A stretch of DNA of 64,000 nucleotides from Euzebyella saccharophila (GTDB taxonomy: Bacteria; Bacteroidota; Bacteroidia; Flavobacteriales; Flavobacteriaceae): the NCBI RefSeq assembly GCF_014855495.1, contig NZ_JACYFJ010000003.1:248001-312000 (forward strand). Reading direction: 5' to 3'. Below, in pieces: positions 44,190 to 53,423 of this stretch. The notes beneath the pieces were generated by a model that ran no database searches, was not told the DNA's origin, and worked only from the letters and a program-made list of their open reading frames with translations. A program made the translations under genes and the position numbers. The first letter of the stretch is position 1; each line of letters begins with the position of its first letter.

Positions 44190-44496
44190 AGCAGGCCAAT
44201 AAGCCGGATTCTGTAAAGCTCCAAGGAGCTCCCTTATCATTTATCTGGTTTTGCCATTACTGACAAAATCTAACCGCCTACCCTTCGGTTTGGGCGTGCA
44301 ACCCTCAAACACCGATTTACATGACGTTGCACCACATAGAGTTTACCTGATTTCACTACAGCTTAACCTGTACATTCTTTCTGTTGCACTTGTCCTATTC
44401 CAAAGAAATGGAATGACGGGCGTTACCCGCTACGTTGCACTATGGTGTCCGGACTTTCCTCCCCAATATCAATTGGAGCGATAAGGTAGCCTGCTC
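44190..44496 (-). ncRNA. rnpB: RNase P RNA (class A, Bacteroidota type)
   Basis: The catalytic RNA of RNase P, which trims tRNA 5' ends; about 307 bases. On the minus strand it begins GAGCAGGCTACC and soon has the universal GAGGAAAGTCCGGACACC (CR-I) and, at the other end, ACAGAATCCGGCTTATTGGCC followed by GCCTGCTT, which pairs with the first bases as helix P1. The sequence in between contains CGGGTAACGCCCG and TGCAACGTAGC typical for the P3-P10 core. A promoter box TAATTTTG lies just upstream at 44502-44509. The RNA is convergent with rsmD, and the whole gene lies in the region between rsmD and dnaX. Confidence 0.95.
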
Positions 44497-44501
44497 GGAG
44501 G

Positions 44502-44509
44502 CAAAATTA
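44502..44509 (-). promoter_or_regulatory. -7 promoter element of rnpB
   Basis: TAATTTTG on the minus strand fits TAnnTTTG and ends six bases before the predicted first base of RNase P RNA (44496), the usual distance for this promoter class. Confidence 0.6.
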
Positions 44510-44575
44510 GATTAATTGTTGATAAATAAAGATTTTATCTCCTCTAAATTAGAGAATCAAAGCCCCTTCATTTTT

Positions 44576-44583
44576 TATATTTG
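44576..44583 (+). promoter_or_regulatory. -7 promoter element of dnaX
   Basis: TATATTTG matches TAnnTTTG and lies 35 bases before the TTG start of dnaX. No clear -33 TTTG is seen at the usual spacing. Confidence 0.5.
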
Positions 44584-44618
44584 TAGGTAAGTCTAATTGA
44601 TAAGAAATACCCTGTTCA

Positions 44619-46472
44619 TTGGAGCACTTTGTAGTATCGGCAAGAAAGTATAGACCCCAGACATTTAAAGATGTAGTTGGGCAACAGGCCATTACCAATA
44701 CCCTTACCAATGCCATAGAGCATAATCACTTGGCACAGGCATTACTTTTTTGTGGACCAAGGGGTGTTGGCAAGACCACTTGCGCCCGTATACTGGCAAA
44801 AAAAATCAATCAGGACGGTACGGAAAGAGAAGATGAGGATTTTGCATTCAACATCTTTGAGCTGGATGCAGCTTCCAACAACTCCGTAGATGACATAAGA
44901 AATCTTATAGATCAGGTTAGGATACCACCACAAATTGGCAAATACAAGGTTTATATAATTGATGAGGTGCACATGCTTTCCCAATCAGCTTTCAATGCTT
45001 TCTTAAAAACGTTGGAAGAACCTCCAAAGCATGCCATATTTATATTGGCTACCACCGAGAAGCATAAAATTATCCCTACGATACTCTCCAGGTGTCAAAT
45101 TTTTGATTTCAAAAGAATTACTGTTAAAGACGCTGCAGAGTACTTAAAATACATTGCCGAAAACCAAGGTATAAATGCAGAGGAAGATGCACTTCATATT
45201 ATAGCCCAAAAAGCTGATGGCGCCATGCGTGATGCGCTGTCCATATTTGATAGGGTGGTGAGCTTTTCAGGCAAGGAGCTTACCAGAAAGGCAGTTACAG
45301 AGAACTTGAACGTTCTTGACTATGATACGTATTTTAAAGCCACGGGTCTCATTTTGGAACACGATATTCCAAATCTCTTGTTGCTTTACAACAAAACTCT
45401 TTCCTACGGGTTTGATGGTCATCATTTCATAAGTGGTTTAGCTTCTCATTTTAGGGATTTAATGGTTTGCCAGCATACAGATACCATTAATTTGCTAGAA
45501 GTAGGTGATGGTGCCAAACAGCAATACCTAGAACAGGCAAAGAAAACCAATAACCCATTTTTATTAAGAGCGCTTGACTTGGCAAATGAATGCGATTTAA
45601 AATATAAATCCAGCAGAAACCAACGGCTATTGGTAGAGCTTACCCTTATGAAATTGGCATCCCTTGGTTTTGATGCCGAAAAAAAAAACTTTAACGGTGA
45701 ACTAAATACCCAGAGTGTAGATTTTATAGCTCCGGCCAGTTTTTATAAAGGTAAACACACAGAACGAACTTTTGAACAACCTACTCCGTCTGCAGAACAT
45801 CAAGAGTCCAACCCAAAGGTACAACCATCACTTGTAACGCCTCAGCAAAATAATCCCGAGAAAACGGTAAATATACCAAAGAAGGATGCAGAGGTAGCAA
45901 CCCTAGTAGAGGAAGAAAAAAGTAACTACGAACCGCAACCTTCCAAGCCAGTTCAAAAAGAGCCGCAGTTAGATGAAAGTGCCAAGAAGTTGGGTATGGA
46001 TATTGCCAAAAAACGAATTTCTGCCCTCTCCATATCCAGTTTAAAAGCAAAAAAAGCCCACGAGGACAGTAAAAAAGATGTGAGCATTGATTACAGCAAG
46101 CTTCCCCGTTCTTCTTTTACAGAGGAGCAGATGCAACAACATTGGGAAGATTTTGTAGCGCACATTGATAAAAAGGGACGAAAAATTTTGGCTTCCAATT
46201 TGGGGGCCGATATTCCAAAATTGCAAGGTGAGAACGTTATTTGGATCGAATTGCCCAATAGCACCATGAAAAAGGAGATAGAGCGGGAGCAATATGACCT
46301 CATGGAATACTTAAAAACCAATCTCAACAACTATTTTATTGAGCTTAAGATAACTGTAAACGAAGCCACCGCCAAAAAATTCGCTTTTACACCGGAAGAG
46401 AAATATGAAAAATTACGTAAAAAGAATCCTGCGATAGACCTGTTAAGGCAAACTTTTGATTTGGATTTATAA
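44619..46472 (+). CDS. dnaX: DNA polymerase III gamma/tau subunit
   Basis: Clamp-loader ATPase and replisome organizer, 617 residues. TTG is the start: an in-frame stop lies at 44601 and the peptide EHFVVSARKYRPQTFKDVVGQ is the family N-terminus. Walker A is CGPRGVGKTTCARILA (about 45-60), Walker B IIDEVHMLS (about 116-124), sensor TTEKHKI and the arginine-finger region LSRCQ. The Cys4 zinc module usual in DnaX between Walker A and B is missing; the stretch KKINQDGTEREDEDFAFN has no cysteine. After domain III (about residue 355) comes a Pro/Gln/Lys-rich linker and a C-terminal helical domain (tau part). Confidence 0.93.
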   Translation: MEHFVVSARKYRPQTFKDVVGQQAITNTLTNAIEHNHLAQALLFCGPRGVGKTTCARILAKKINQDGTEREDEDFAFNIFELDAASNNSVDDIRNLIDQVRIPPQIGKYKVYIIDEVHMLSQSAFNAFLKTLEEPPKHAIFILATTEKHKIIPTILSRCQIFDFKRITVKDAAEYLKYIAENQGINAEEDALHIIAQKADGAMRDALSIFDRVVSFSGKELTRKAVTENLNVLDYDTYFKATGLILEHDIPNLLLLYNKTLSYGFDGHHFISGLASHFRDLMVCQHTDTINLLEVGDGAKQQYLEQAKKTNNPFLLRALDLANECDLKYKSSRNQRLLVELTLMKLASLGFDAEKKNFNGELNTQSVDFIAPASFYKGKHTERTFEQPTPSAEHQESNPKVQPSLVTPQQNNPEKTVNIPKKDAEVATLVEEEKSNYEPQPSKPVQKEPQLDESAKKLGMDIAKKRISALSISSLKAKKAHEDSKKDVSIDYSKLPRSSFTEEQMQQHWEDFVAHIDKKGRKILASNLGADIPKLQGENVIWIELPNSTMKKEIEREQYDLMEYLKTNLNNYFIELKITVNEATAKKFAFTPEEKYEKLRKKNPAIDLLRQTFDLDL

Positions 46473-46485
46473 ACCTCCTCAGCTT

Positions 46486-46833
46486 TTACTTTTCATACCG
46501 AAGCATAAGGGAATAAACTAAAAATACTATTGCTACAATAAGCATTCCGCAGGCCTCCCTACCCTTCTCAATATTCACGATATCCCCTTCACCAATGGTA
46601 AAACCTTCAAATTTTTCAGGCCATAAAAAGGCGGTAGCTACCAAATAAATAAGGCAAAAAATTAGGGAAACAGAAAATTTCAACCTGCCATAGGCAAAAA
46701 ATAAAGACCCAATGGCCGCCAAACCATAAATGAGATACCAAGTAAATGCATCCGGGTCATTGTACTGAAGATATGCCGCCCAAATGCACAAAAGTGCAAA
46801 CAACACCCCAATAATTCTTTGTAGCTTCCTCAT
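46486..46833 (-). CDS. TMEM220-family membrane protein, last gene of the ebo operon
   Basis: A 115-residue protein with four membrane helices: residues 6-22, 30-47, 55-70 and 92-110. The motif YLQYNDPDAFTWYLIYG in the first loop is the signature of TMEM220. Its ATG overlaps the stop of the EboF gene by four bases (ATGA), so it is co-translated with the ebo genes. The role is unknown, but the coupling suggests a membrane component of the ebo pathway. Confidence 0.8.
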   Translation of the reverse strand: MRKLQRIIGVLFALLCIWAAYLQYNDPDAFTWYLIYGLAAIGSLFFAYGRLKFSVSLIFCLIYLVATAFLWPEKFEGFTIGEGDIVNIEKGREACGMLIVAIVFLVYSLMLRYEK

Positions 46834-48209
46834 ACTTTTTCTGTAACGTGATTCTCCACAATACCAAATACGTCCGTAGCATCCACTTCGTTTGCAAAAG
46901 TTGCACTTGGGTTGTCAGAAATTAATATTGGATAATCCGCTTTATCCTCGGGTACGCGCCCATGAGAACCTTTTATCAAAGTTGCATCCAATGGAATGAT
47001 ATCCAATACGGTTCTAAAGCCCAGTTTCTTTTTTAGAAGTTTGAGAGCTACTTTGGGCATGACCAGTTTATCTTTGGGGTCCGTAAGCATTTCCACGGGA
47101 TCAAAACCTGGTTTCTTATGAATATCAACCATTCTCGCGTAATCCGGAGCCTTTTTGTCATCTAACCAAAAATAGTAGGTAAACCAAGAATCCGGTCCTG
47201 AAAGCAACACCAAATCTCCCGACCGTTCATGTGCCAATCCATATTTGGAAATTTCTTCTCCTACCAGCACTTTTTCCACACCTGTAACGGATTCCATTAA
47301 CGTTTTTACCTCCTGTTTTATGGAAGCATCGTTTAAATAGATATGTGCTATTTGGTGGTCTGCAACGGCAAAAGCTTGACTAGCCCCGGCGTCCAGTAAT
47401 TCCAAGCCTCGTTCTTCCCTTACAGCTATATATCCTTTTGATCGTAAAATCCTATTCAAATGGATTGGATTGTTTACATCAGTAATTCCGTACTCGGATA
47501 GAATAATCACCTGCGCATTCTTCTTTTTATAATAGGTGACCAACTGTTTTACTACCCCATCAATCTCATTTAAATCTTTTTTGATTTTTTTAAAATCATG
47601 TCCATAGCGCTGTAAATTATAATCTAAATGAGGAAGATAGACCAGAGCCAAAGTTGGGTCATGCAGTGCATCTGTTCTTATGGTAGCATCTGCAATCCAC
47701 TGGCTTGATTTAATGGAGGTCTTTGGACCCCAAAAATTAAACAACGGAAACATTCCCAATTCGCTTTGAAGCGTATCCCTTAATTCAGCAGGATGGGAAT
47801 AGCAATCCGGTATTTTCCTTCCATCTGCTAAATAATTAGGCCTAGGAGTAACACTGTAGTCTGCGGTGGAATACATATTGTACCACCAAAACATGTTCGC
47901 ACACGTAAAGTGCTCGTCTTGTTTTTTTAATTTCTCCCAAATTTTTTCAGCTTCAACCAGTTTATTGGATTGCCTCCAAAACTTTACTTCACACTCCTCT
48001 TTAAAATACCATCCGTTTGCTACTACCCCGTGCTCCGAAGGTGTTTTCCCTGTGAGATAGGTAGATTGAGCGGTACAGGTAACAGCCGGTATTGCCGGAT
48101 AAATATGTGCCGAACGGCCAGATTTTAAAAAAGATTCTATAAAAGGTGTATGTTCCCCAATTAAGCGTTGGGTAAGCCCAACAACATTGATTACAACGGT
48201 CTTCTTCAT
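46830..48209 (-). CDS. eboF: EboF-like alkaline phosphatase/phosphodiesterase family protein
   Basis: A 459-residue member of the alkaline phosphatase superfamily (type I phosphodiesterase/nucleotide pyrophosphatase). The nucleophile lies in PAVTCTAQSTYLTGKTPSEHGVVANGW, metal ligands in the LPHLDYNLQRYGHD segment (D and H), IILSEYGI and KGSHGRVPED. There is no signal peptide, so it is probably cytoplasmic, which is unusual for the superfamily. Its ATG lies directly after the eboE stop. The phosphate ester it hydrolyses is unknown; a prenyl or sugar phosphate made by EboC or EboD is a guess. Confidence 0.85.
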   Translation of the reverse strand: MKKTVVINVVGLTQRLIGEHTPFIESFLKSGRSAHIYPAIPAVTCTAQSTYLTGKTPSEHGVVANGWYFKEECEVKFWRQSNKLVEAEKIWEKLKKQDEHFTCANMFWWYNMYSTADYSVTPRPNYLADGRKIPDCYSHPAELRDTLQSELGMFPLFNFWGPKTSIKSSQWIADATIRTDALHDPTLALVYLPHLDYNLQRYGHDFKKIKKDLNEIDGVVKQLVTYYKKKNAQVIILSEYGITDVNNPIHLNRILRSKGYIAVREERGLELLDAGASQAFAVADHQIAHIYLNDASIKQEVKTLMESVTGVEKVLVGEEISKYGLAHERSGDLVLLSGPDSWFTYYFWLDDKKAPDYARMVDIHKKPGFDPVEMLTDPKDKLVMPKVALKLLKKKLGFRTVLDIIPLDATLIKGSHGRVPEDKADYPILISDNPSATFANEVDATDVFGIVENHVTEKV

Positions 48210-49406
48210 TTAATCAAACTTATCTTTGAACCAATTGAGTTCTCGTACAACGGATTCCGTTAAGTCACGCTTTAAGGCTTGAGGCAACACATCCCACGTG
48301 TATGTTTCTATTTCCAAATGCTCCGAAACAGGATTTTGCCGAATAAATTCAATGACCTTTAAAATATGGTCTTGTGTAGAATATAATTCCCCAAACTGTT
48401 CCAAGAAAATAGGAACATGAAAATGGGCCCTTAATTCCTCAAATGGATTTTTAACTTTCAAAACCTCTGGCAAATCGCTATAGGTCGTGACCTTACCGTC
48501 TTTGAATTCAGTCACCTGATGCAAATAAACCGGTTCATCAAATTGAGAAAGCGCCTCCCAAACGGGATTATTGTTTTCCTTGTTTGATATAATTTTCAAT
48601 GCTGCACTTACCTGAATTTTTCCAATTTGTATACCTGCATTCCTAAACTTTGCAAAGGTATCTTCCGGTTCTTCAAAGGCAAGGGAAAAGTGACAAATAT
48701 CGTAACAGACCGTTATATAACGATGAATCAAAGCTTTTGCTTCCCTTTCCGATATCTCAAGTTCATCCATTAAAAACGATACACCCATAGGAATTAAATA
48801 CTCCTTGAAATAAGATAGCACCTCATCACTATTTTCTAGTAAGCCGTCTGGTTCAGGCTCCAGATCCAAGTGCATATAAACTCCGGTTTTCTCTTCCAAC
48901 CCCTGCAAATGCAATATTACTTGCAACAAATGCTCAGTTCCCTTTTCAAAGGCCAACTTGGTAGCTGCCTCACCCTTGTGCCAATATTTATAGCTTATGG
49001 GAGAGGTAGAAATTCCACCGTTCATTCCCTCTGGCAAAAGAACCAGCAACTGATCAAAAAGTCGCTTGGTATACTCCAGCCGCTCCTTTGTGGTCCAATC
49101 AGGCGTATGAACATCATCTTTGACCCTTTCATTGTGAAAATTTCCATAAGGAAATCCGTTCATCGTAAAAACATACACCCCATTATCATCCAACCACTTT
49201 TTAAACTCCTGTAACCTTTTTGCTGTTCCTAATTCTTCACTAGCCTTGTTGGATAACCTTAAGCCTAGACCAAAATCTGAAGTACCCGTTACCTGCTTTT
49301 TAATCACAGGAACATATTCTTCCAAAGTTTGAAAAGTGGTTGCCCAATCAGAACCTGGGTGAACATTGGTACAGTACGTTAATTGAAAGTTTTCTGTTAA
49401 TTTCAA
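48210..49406 (-). CDS. eboE: Metabolite traffic protein EboE (sugar phosphate isomerase-like TIM barrel)
   Basis: A 398-residue protein of the xylose isomerase-like fold. It begins MKLTENFQLTYCTNVHPGSDW; metal-binding-like residues are found in VYMHLDLEPEPDGLLE (D and E), VCYDICHFSLAFEEPE (D and H), and later histidines. NCBI names this family EboE. It starts two bases after the eboD stop. Chemistry is unknown; its fold suggests isomerization or epimerization of a polyol or sugar phosphate substrate of the pathway. Confidence 0.88.
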   Translation of the reverse strand: MKLTENFQLTYCTNVHPGSDWATTFQTLEEYVPVIKKQVTGTSDFGLGLRLSNKASEELGTAKRLQEFKKWLDDNGVYVFTMNGFPYGNFHNERVKDDVHTPDWTTKERLEYTKRLFDQLLVLLPEGMNGGISTSPISYKYWHKGEAATKLAFEKGTEHLLQVILHLQGLEEKTGVYMHLDLEPEPDGLLENSDEVLSYFKEYLIPMGVSFLMDELEISEREAKALIHRYITVCYDICHFSLAFEEPEDTFAKFRNAGIQIGKIQVSAALKIISNKENNNPVWEALSQFDEPVYLHQVTEFKDGKVTTYSDLPEVLKVKNPFEELRAHFHVPIFLEQFGELYSTQDHILKVIEFIRQNPVSEHLEIETYTWDVLPQALKRDLTESVVRELNWFKDKFD

Positions 49407-49408
49407 AG

Positions 49409-50569
49409 TTAAACGGCTTTTGATTCTGAAATTTTATTGACTAGATAAAGGGCTTCCATCATTTTATCATTATCTATTTCATGTACATCATGTTTAACAC
49501 CAATATCTGAAATAAGGGTAATGGTAAGCCTGCCTCCCAAATGCTCCCTAAACTCCTGAATTCCATTTAAAAGGCATTCCATTTCATCCTTAGAACTGAT
49601 GGGAAAATGCAAATCGAAACCTATATTTTCAAAAACTTGAGCCACCCTATTAAAATCGCTTTCACTAATTAAACCGATTAGATATGAGTAAGCAACATCC
49701 AAAACAATACCCTTGGCCACAGCTTCCCCATGGCGTAATTGATAATTGGTCATCTGCTCCAGTTTATGGGCCGCCCAATGGCCAAAATCCAATGGTCTTG
49801 ATGAACCACTTTCAAAAGGGTCCCCGCCGGTTGCTATATGTTCCATATGCATTTCGGCACACCTATAAATGGTATATTGCATTGTTTCCATATCGCGTTC
49901 TCCCAGTTTAAGAGCATTGCTTTCAATATATTCAAAGAAATTTTTATCCTTGATCAGTGCTACTTTCAAAGCTTCCGCCACACCGGAAATCCAGTCCCTT
50001 TGCTCGAGGGTTTCTAAAAAAACACTGTCATTTATAATAGCATAAGGAGGGGCAAACGTTCCTAAAAAATTCTTTTTCCCAAAGTAGTTCACACTATTTT
50101 TAACACCAACGGCAGAGTCATTTTGAGAAAGCACCGTAGTAGGAATGCGAATGATTTTCACTCCCCTGTGAGCAATAGCTGCTGCGTAGCCTGCCATATC
50201 AATGACTGCGCCACCACCAATTACTACTACAAAAGAATGTCTGCAAATGGCATAATCATTAATACCGTCCAAAATTTGGTTCACATGCTGGTCCCCATTC
50301 TTACAGGCTTCCCCTCCTTGAACGATTATGGATTGGGTGAATACAAGATTGTCCTTGTACACATCACAATAGGAAGCTATATTTTTTAGTAAATCCGGAT
50401 GCGCTTCAGAAACACCATTATCCACCACAAAAAGCAGCTTTACCGGTTCGCTTTTATATTCCTTTAAAAGATCACTGAATAATGTATTCTTTTGATCGAA
50501 TAGATTCTCGGTAAAGAACAGCCTATACCTATAAGCAACTTGAAAATTCTGTTCTATAGTCTTCATCAT
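49409..50569 (-). CDS. eboD: EboD, 3-dehydroquinate synthase-like sugar phosphate cyclase
   Basis: A 386-residue NAD- and metal-dependent cyclase of the AroB superfamily. VVVIGGGAVIDMAGYAAAIAHRGV (NAD loop), IPTTVLSQNDSAVGVKNSVNYFGKKNFLGTFAPP, and the metal ligands in GVAEALKVALIKD, DFGHWAAHKLEQMTNYQLRHGEAVAKG are intact. It is closer to 2-epi-5-epi-valiolone-type cyclases than to AroB by its N-terminal extension (about 50 residues), but the substrate is not known. In the ebo pathway it is thought to provide a cyclitol or cyclized sugar head group. Confidence 0.87.
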   Translation of the reverse strand: MMKTIEQNFQVAYRYRLFFTENLFDQKNTLFSDLLKEYKSEPVKLLFVVDNGVSEAHPDLLKNIASYCDVYKDNLVFTQSIIVQGGEACKNGDQHVNQILDGINDYAICRHSFVVVIGGGAVIDMAGYAAAIAHRGVKIIRIPTTVLSQNDSAVGVKNSVNYFGKKNFLGTFAPPYAIINDSVFLETLEQRDWISGVAEALKVALIKDKNFFEYIESNALKLGERDMETMQYTIYRCAEMHMEHIATGGDPFESGSSRPLDFGHWAAHKLEQMTNYQLRHGEAVAKGIVLDVAYSYLIGLISESDFNRVAQVFENIGFDLHFPISSKDEMECLLNGIQEFREHLGGRLTITLISDIGVKHDVHEIDNDKMMEALYLVNKISESKAV

Positions 50570-50593
50570 TATATTCTTTTATTGTGCCGCTCA

Positions 50594-51496
50594 TTACGTT
50601 ACAGCAAACATCTTGGCCAATCCTTTTGAAATTGGAAGTAATAGCAAAATAACCAAACCATACCACCACACGGAAAAAGTGGCCCCCAAAGCCGCATCCA
50701 TTATAATTAGGGAAATAACCCCTCCCATTACAGCTCCTTTTATATTCTTTGGAGAATTATCCGAATAGGCCTTTATCAACGGCCTAAATATCATATAAGC
50801 AAAGAGCCCTAAATATATGAACGTTCCCAGAATTGATTCCGTATATAAAAACGACGCTAACAAAATGGCCAAAATGACTAGGGAATATAACACTCCGGCC
50901 AAAACTATGTGCCCCTTATTATTCCCATGCACCTCCCCCCTACTTATAAGAGTTATGGCAAATATGTAAATCACCGGTATTAATGCCAACCAAGCATACG
51001 ATAACAATCCTAAAATTGACATTCCCAAAATGAGATTGAGTCCCCTACAGATACCCATGATCAAAGGTCCAAAAAAGCCATGCTTTTTAGCTAACCCATC
51101 ATACAACAATATACTTAACGCCAAAGTGGTGGCAATAGCACCCGAAGCTAAAGAAACAAGAAAAGCCATTGTAACCCCCAATAACAGCACTACGGCCCCA
51201 AATATACTGGCAGAGACCAATGGTACTACTCCACTAGGTATAGGTCTTTCGGGTCTTTCTATTAAATCTAGCCGATAATCGAAAACATCATTCATTATCA
51301 CACCTCCGGCATAGAGAAAAATGGAGGACACTACAAGAAATAAGAATGAAAGCCCCAATTCGGAAGCAAAAACTTCCAATGGATTTTTGGAAATGAAAAG
51401 TCCTCCTATGGCTGTTCCGGCAAAAATATCGGCTGCAGCGGTGGGAAGATTCGCGGGCCTGGCCAAACGCGCATAACCAAGTACAACCTTGTTCAT
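50594..51496 (-). CDS. eboC: EboC, UbiA-like prenyltransferase
   Basis: A 300-residue integral membrane protein with about nine helices. The two Asp-rich motifs of UbiA prenyltransferases are recognizable: NDVFDYRLDLIERPERPIPSG (N-D-x3-D) and a second weaker one in YDGLAKKHG, altered from the usual DxxxD. Its ATG shares one base with the eboB stop (TAATG). Prenyl transfer to a polar head group at the membrane is inferred from the family. Its place between the TatD-like hydrolase and cyclase follows the known ebo order. Confidence 0.88.
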   Translation of the reverse strand: MNKVVLGYARLARPANLPTAAADIFAGTAIGGLFISKNPLEVFASELGLSFLFLVVSSIFLYAGGVIMNDVFDYRLDLIERPERPIPSGVVPLVSASIFGAVVLLLGVTMAFLVSLASGAIATTLALSILLYDGLAKKHGFFGPLIMGICRGLNLILGMSILGLLSYAWLALIPVIYIFAITLISRGEVHGNNKGHIVLAGVLYSLVILAILLASFLYTESILGTFIYLGLFAYMIFRPLIKAYSDNSPKNIKGAVMGGVISLIIMDAALGATFSVWWYGLVILLLLPISKGLAKMFAVT

Positions 51497-52404
51497 TATG
51501 TTATTTGATCGGCGTCTATTCTAGGTTCTTGACCTCTTAGCACACTATTATCATTGAACAATTGTGATTGATTAATTCCTTGTGGGTTCAACCAATGTTC
51601 TTCTTTCATTTTGCCATTGTAGCTAAAAATATCCAATGCATTCTGATAACACGTTTTATGGACATCCTCCTTGGCAATACCTCTTTTAAGCATTAAAGAA
51701 GCTGTTTTTGGCACAGCTAGAGGGTCACTTACACCCCAATCCGCAGAACTATCAACGATAATATTGGTACTACCAAATTTTCTCACCACTTCTACCATAC
51801 GCTCATTACCCATCTTAGTCTTGGGATAGATGGTGAAGGCGGCTATAAAGCCCTTATCCAACACGTCCTTAACAGTCTCTTCATTGTTATGGTCAATAAT
51901 AACCTTGGAAGGGTCTAAACCGTGTTCAAGGCAAACTTCCATACTTTTAAGCGTACCTGCTTTTTTGTCGCGGTGAGGGGTATGCACCTGAACCACCATA
52001 TCCAACTCCTTAGCCATTTCTAGCTGCATTCTAAAATACTTATCTTCTGCCGGGGTTTGATCATCATACCCTATTTCTCCTATGGCCACTACATTCTCTT
52101 TATGCAGGTAAAGTGGGAGAAGCTCAATGACCTGCTCCGCCAGCGCCTCGTTATTAGCTTCTTTGGAATTAAGGCCTATGGTACAATAATGCTGAATACC
52201 AAATTGACTTGCCCTAAAACGTTCCCAACCTACTAGGCTGCTAAAATAATCTTGAAATGAGCCTACTTGAGTACGGGGCTGTCCCAACCAAAAGGAGGGT
52301 TCAATTACCGCTACAACTCCTGCTGCGGCCATTGCCTCGTAATCATCCGTTGTACGGGACGTCATATGAACATGCGGGTCAATGATCATCATTTTATCTT
52401 CCAT
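51496..52404 (-). CDS. eboB: EboB, TatD-family metal hydrolase
   Basis: A 302-residue amidohydrolase-superfamily TIM barrel. The start MEDKMMIIDPHVHMTSR lies five bases after the eboA stop and contains the HxH pair (PHVHM), preferred to an upstream TTG inside eboA. Further ligands: GEIGYDDQTPAEDKYFRMQLEMAKELDMVVQVHTPHRDK (E and H), VIIDHNNEETV (H) and IVDSSADWG (D). The family covers DNases and phosphodiesterases; here the substrate belongs to the ebo pathway and is unknown. Confidence 0.88.
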   Translation of the reverse strand: MEDKMMIIDPHVHMTSRTTDDYEAMAAAGVVAVIEPSFWLGQPRTQVGSFQDYFSSLVGWERFRASQFGIQHYCTIGLNSKEANNEALAEQVIELLPLYLHKENVVAIGEIGYDDQTPAEDKYFRMQLEMAKELDMVVQVHTPHRDKKAGTLKSMEVCLEHGLDPSKVIIDHNNEETVKDVLDKGFIAAFTIYPKTKMGNERMVEVVRKFGSTNIIVDSSADWGVSDPLAVPKTASLMLKRGIAKEDVHKTCYQNALDIFSYNGKMKEEHWLNPQGINQSQLFNDNSVLRGQEPRIDADQIT

Positions 52405-52409
52405 AATAC

Positions 52410-53264
52410 TTATTTTACATTTTCCCAAGTAATCGTTCCATTGGTAACTTGGTGGTTTAGTTGTTGGTAATTCTGTAGTAATTTTTGTGCTTCCCTATTA
52501 TCGGAAAAATGACAACAAAGGGCACCTGCTCTATTCTCGGACGGATTGTCACTCTCCAACAAACGTTTCATATCCTGATAGAGCGTACCATCTATAAAAC
52601 TGGAAACAGGCCTCCAGAATAAGGGGTCAATTTCCCTAGACGCAGCCCATCTCTCATGAGCATAATCCGAAATAATTCTAGCTAAATCTTTATTGGCCCT
52701 AGCATCGACCTCCAAAATCTGAGAAAGGTCTAATTGCACAAAAGCAGCCTTTAAATACATTTGGTTCCACTGTTGGTCGTTAAAAAACCTGGCGGGATAT
52801 GGATTACCCATGCTAATAGCCTCAAAAACAGTGGCAATATTGGTTCGTAAAGCCTCCACCGCTACATGGTTGTACTCCTCGGCATTGGGTAACAAAATAA
52901 CAAATTTCAAGAAAGTAATAAGCTCTCCCGTATCGGCCACCTGTATCAAGTTGGCTACTTTAGGCTGAAAAAAAGTGGCATCGGTTTTTAAAACCTTTAT
53001 CAACAAGTAAATTCTAGAAATCTCCAGCTCATTGGCTTGCTGCTGCAATAAATAAGATTCCAGCTCTTTATCATCAAGTTCAAACGAGATTTTCTTATTC
53101 TCATTTGCTTTGGTTGACAGCAAACTATACGTGAGGTACAAATCTTTGGCAGACTTGTTTTCTATGATGACATCAATTTTGGAATTGAGCCAATCAAATG
53201 CATCAGCATCTAAATTAGAGCTCAATACGTGCAATAGCTCTTCATCTACGCTTGAGAGATTCAT
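52410..53264 (-). CDS. eboA: EboA domain protein
   Basis: A 284-residue all-helical protein with no signal peptide; the EboA signature includes FLKFVILLPNAEEYNHVAVEALRTNIATVFEAISMGNPYPARFF and QWNQMYLKAAFVQLDLSQI, with a conserved RANKDLARIISDYAHERWAA block, that looks like a HEAT-type helical repeat. It is the first gene of the operon on the minus strand, diverging from miaE. The molecular role is unknown; EboA is a marker for a metabolite-export operon known from cyanobacteria and eustigmatophyte plastids. Confidence 0.87.
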   Translation of the reverse strand: MNLSSVDEELLHVLSSNLDADAFDWLNSKIDVIIENKSAKDLYLTYSLLSTKANENKKISFELDDKELESYLLQQQANELEISRIYLLIKVLKTDATFFQPKVANLIQVADTGELITFLKFVILLPNAEEYNHVAVEALRTNIATVFEAISMGNPYPARFFNDQQWNQMYLKAAFVQLDLSQILEVDARANKDLARIISDYAHERWAASREIDPLFWRPVSSFIDGTLYQDMKRLLESDNPSENRAGALCCHFSDNREAQKLLQNYQQLNHQVTNGTITWENVK

Positions 53265-53423
53265 GGTACTATTTTTGAACTTTTCGGTTTAATTTGGTGT
53301 TGTTATTAATAGCATTGCCAAAAAACAACTAACTACAAATCTAATTATTCCAAAGGGAAACTAACCTAAAAGGAAGCTTTCATATTAAAGATTCTTCCTA
53401 ATTTTACAAAAAAATTAAGAATT

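Noticed and set aside
44251-44484. 77-codon open frame in the gap between rsmD and dnaX
   Set aside because: It lies fully within the RNase P RNA gene on the opposite strand; the bases are explained by the RNA.
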